DNA from: Caulobacter sp. FWC2
Lineage (GTDB): Bacteria; Pseudomonadota; Alphaproteobacteria; Caulobacterales; Caulobacteraceae
Reading direction: 5' to 3'
Length of the DNA stretch: 64,000 nt
Assembly: GCF_002742625.1 (NCBI RefSeq)
Contig: NZ_PEBF01000001.1
Location: 3,286,001-3,350,000, forward strand
Every line of letters starts with the position of its first letter. Within the stretch, counting starts at the first letter, position 1. The notes under the pieces were generated by a model. It worked only from the letters and a program-made list of their open reading frames with translations. It had not been told where the DNA came from and ran no database searches. Positions 62,006 through 64,000 of the stretch are shown piece by piece. The translations under genes were made by a program, and so were the position numbers.

Positions 62006-64000
62006 TCAGCCGAGATCGCCGCTGGCCGCGTCAAGCAGCAGGTAGGCCCGGCCAGCGTCCGACGACAGCAGCGCCGCCAGCAGGAAGCCTTCGCGATCCT
62101 GGCCAGCCGCCTCGTCGATCATGCTCGCGTAACGCTTCAGGAAGCGCTCGGTATTGGCCTTCAACGTCGAGTCGGAGAACAGGCGGCGGACCAGGCGACG
62201 GATGGCGGCGGGCGCCAGTCGCTTGACCACCTCGCGGGCCCCGCCATCGTCACGCGTCTGCAGGGCCGCGGCGATCTCGTCGATCCGGCCGCGCGGCAGC
62301 AGGGCGTGCGGATCAATCCCCATGGCCGTGATCTCGGCGGAGAGCCTCTCGCCCAAGGCGGCGTCGCCCGGAGAGCTGTTCTCGATACCGGCCAGCAGGT
62401 TGCGCCAGCTCCAGCCGCCCTCGCCCTCCGGTTCGGACGCCGACTGCGCTGGCGTCTGCTTGCGGGCGGAGGCTTGCTCGAACACCGAACGGAACTCTTG
62501 GTCGGTCGCCGTTGGCGTCAGGCGCAGGCGGCGACGGTCGGTCGGCGGCTCGTCCTCGTCGTCGAAAACGGCCATCGGCAGCGGTTCGGGCTGGGAAGGC
62601 GGCGGCGCGGGGCGCGCACGGCTGACCGGGGCCTGGGTCGGGGCGGCGCGGGCGGCGATGGTCGAGGCGCTGGACGCGGTGACGGCCCCGGCCGCCTCGC
62701 TCAGCATCTCGTAATTGCGGCGGACGCGCTCCTGGAAAGCCTGGTCGATCGCGGCCGTCTCCTCGGCGGTGCGGCGGATGGCGTTCATCAGATGCTCGAC
62801 GCCCTGCTCGATGGATACGCGGACTTCGGCGGCCTTCTGCAGAGCCTCGGCTGGCAGGTCGGCGGTGCGTTTGCCGATCTCGGCCAGCATCGTCTCCAGT
62901 TCGTCCAGCGTGCCGCGGGCCGCCTGCACCGAGTCCGCCAGCTTCTGCGAGGTGCGCGCCCCGGCTTGCTCGACCATCTGGGCCGAGTGCTCGATGATGT
63001 CGCGCGCCTCCTCCATGCGGGATTCGAACACCGCGTCGGCCTTCTGGCCGGCGGCGAAGGCGATCTCGTTCAGTTGGTCGACGCGGCTGCGGGCGGCCTC
63101 GACGCGAGCCTCCACGCCCTCGGCCGCCTTCAACGCCGACTCGGCCATGGCCTCCATGGCCGCCTTCAGCTCGTCCTCCAGCAGGGTGCGCTGGTTCTCG
63201 GCGACGTCGCCGATGGTCTCGAGCGTCTTCTTGGCGTTGTCGGCCAGGATCTCGCGCTGGCTGACAGCGCCCTCGGCCAGTTCGCGGAACTGGTCGGCGG
63301 CCGCGCTGATGAGGCCGCGCAGGATCTCCGCGCCCATGGCGGCGGCGTCCGACAGTTCGGTGGCGCCGACACGGGTATAGGCGACGAACTCGGTGAGCTG
63401 AGCGGTGCGAGTCTCGGCCTCGGAGGCGAAGTCCTCCTGGTCCGAGCGCAGGGCCTGGCTGATCTCGACGAGCGCGGCGCGCTGGGCGGCCAGGCTCTTC
63501 TCGACCGACGAGACCTGGTCGCCAACGCCGTGGCCGGCGGTCTCCAGCCGAGCGATCTGGCGCGACAGGTCCTCGGCCCCGACGCGGGCGGCGTCCGAGG
63601 CTTCGGCGGCGGCGGCCGCCAGGTCGGCGGCGCGGGCCGCCAGGGCGGCTTCTGCTTCGCGCAGCTGGGTCTCGGCCAGATCGGAGGCCTCGGCCACCAT
63701 GCGGGCCTGGCTGCCGATCGCGTCGACCACCGCCGTGGAGCGGGCGTCCAGGGACTGCGACAGGGTCTCCATGGCCGTACGCTCGTGGCCCAGCCCTTGG
63801 GCCAGTTGCTTGGCCATCTTGGCGGAGTCGGCAGCGGCCTCGGCGAGGCGCCCGGTCTCCTCGGCCAGGGCCTGGCGCAGCGAGACGATGTGCTCACGCG
63901 CCCGCTGGGCGGCGTTGGCGGCGTCATCGACGCCTTGGCGCAGGGCGTCTACCGCGCTGGACGCACCGACGGCGGCCAGAGCGGCCGGGGTGACGATGCG
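62006..64000 (-). CDS. tipN: Coiled-coil cell-polarity protein, TipN-like (partial, 5' end outside window)
   Basis: The C-terminal 664 codons of a long coiled-coil protein; the frame is open to the window edge, so the start is missing. The visible part is nearly all Ala/Glu/Arg/Ser-rich heptads (about residues 1-430 of the fragment). A low-complexity Pro/Thr linker follows, then a C-terminal globular part ending LLAALLSSDAGRAYLLLDAASGDLG. Caulobacter TipN is a new-pole landmark of about 890 residues with two N-terminal membrane helices and a long coiled coil; size, composition and the neighbouring uronate genes agree. Identity rests on this resemblance and gene order recalled from Caulobacter, not on a comparison. 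Confidence 0.65.
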   Translation of the reverse strand, partial: RIVTPAALAAVGASSAVDALRQGVDDAANAAQRAREHIVSLRQALAEETGRLAEAAADSAKMAKQLAQGLGHERTAMETLSQSLDARSTAVVDAIGSQARMVAEASDLAETQLREAEAALAARAADLAAAAAEASDAARVGAEDLSRQIARLETAGHGVGDQVSSVEKSLAAQRAALVEISQALRSDQEDFASEAETRTAQLTEFVAYTRVGATELSDAAAMGAEILRGLISAAADQFRELAEGAVSQREILADNAKKTLETIGDVAENQRTLLEDELKAAMEAMAESALKAAEGVEARVEAARSRVDQLNEIAFAAGQKADAVFESRMEEARDIIEHSAQMVEQAGARTSQKLADSVQAARGTLDELETMLAEIGKRTADLPAEALQKAAEVRVSIEQGVEHLMNAIRRTAEETAAIDQAFQERVRRNYEMLSEAAGAVTASSASTIAARAAPTQAPVSRARPAPPPSQPEPLPMAVFDDEDEPPTDRRRLRLTPTATDQEFRSVFEQASARKQTPAQSASEPEGEGGWSWRNLLAGIENSSPGDAALGERLSAEITAMGIDPHALLPRGRIDEIAAALQTRDDGGAREVVKRLAPAAIRRLVRRLFSDSTLKANTERFLKRYASMIDEAAGQDREGFLLAALLSSDAGRAYLLLDAASGDLG

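Noticed and set aside
1..64000. tRNA, rRNA, tmRNA, transposase or prophage genes
   Set aside because: No cloverleaf with a GGTTCGAATCC-type arm, no ANDNFAEE-type tag code, and no transposase, integrase or phage protein was recognised in any frame.

Overview
The window is about 64 kb of GC-rich alphaproteobacterial chromosome, very probably from a Caulobacter species. The evidence is three large TonB-dependent receptors, a sigma/FecR/receptor triplet, an orphan pstS, an HWE histidine kinase, heavy codon bias that opens long antisense frames, and a coiled-coil protein at the right edge that looks like the polarity factor TipN beside a hexuronate cluster. I call about 51 genes. I saw no rRNA, tRNA, CRISPR array, transposase or prophage gene, so the region reads as ordinary chromosome sprinkled with palindromic intergenic repeats.

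Layout. 0-9 kb: malate synthase, a bifunctional class A penicillin-binding protein, a DUF1636 protein, and a divergent phytase-like esterase / TonB receptor pair with a candidate Pho box. 9-15 kb: periplasmic GH37 trehalase and an ECF sigma - FecR - receptor cascade. 15-19.4 kb: a tripartite MFS/HlyD/NodT efflux pump. 19.4-22 kb: an arsenic operon (arsR, aquaporin-type channel, arsC) followed by pstS. 22-26.6 kb: a GFA protein, an HWE kinase and two cell-wall enzymes (DUF882, L,D-transpeptidase). 26.8-34.1 kb: GH15 glycosidase, a receptor with a glycine-rich insert, and otsB-otsA (trehalose). 34.3-37 kb: a BlaI-type repressor, then a FAH-family hydratase with a hexuronate-type MFS transporter. 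37-44.2 kb: two sugar oxidoreductases, a frameshifted serine hydrolase, a flavin halogenase and an ArsR-SRPBCC pair. 44.2-48.5 kb: a CPA2 antiporter, a Phd/PIN toxin-antitoxin pair, and a repeat-rich gap of about 1 kb. 48.5-61.4 kb: uronate catabolism (kdgK, eda, kduD, kduI, uxaC, LacI regulator, uxaA, uxuB-like), interrupted by ppc. 61.4-64 kb: a minimal sugar-phosphate transferase and partial tipN.

The best integrative signal is a shared palindrome, TGACACCGGTGTCA and close variants. It occurs before uxaC-kduI-kduD (57100), between the LacI gene and uxaA (58329), before the hydratase-transporter pair 22 kb away (34810), and twice far upstream of eda-kdgK (50678, 50722). It is probably the operator of the LacI protein encoded here. 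It would tie uptake, the galacturonate branch (UxaC, mannitol-dehydrogenase-family reductase, UxaA), the unsaturated-uronate branch (KduI, KduD) and the common KDG kinase/aldolase end into one regulon, and it draws in a hydratase of unknown role. Other candidate cis elements are ArsR-type palindromes over two start codons, two Pho-box-like repeats, a FadR-type GntR repeat pair before uxuB, a possible general-stress promoter before GH15, and a hairpin around the ribosome binding site of the first receptor gene. All regulatory calls come from reading the sequence and are untested.
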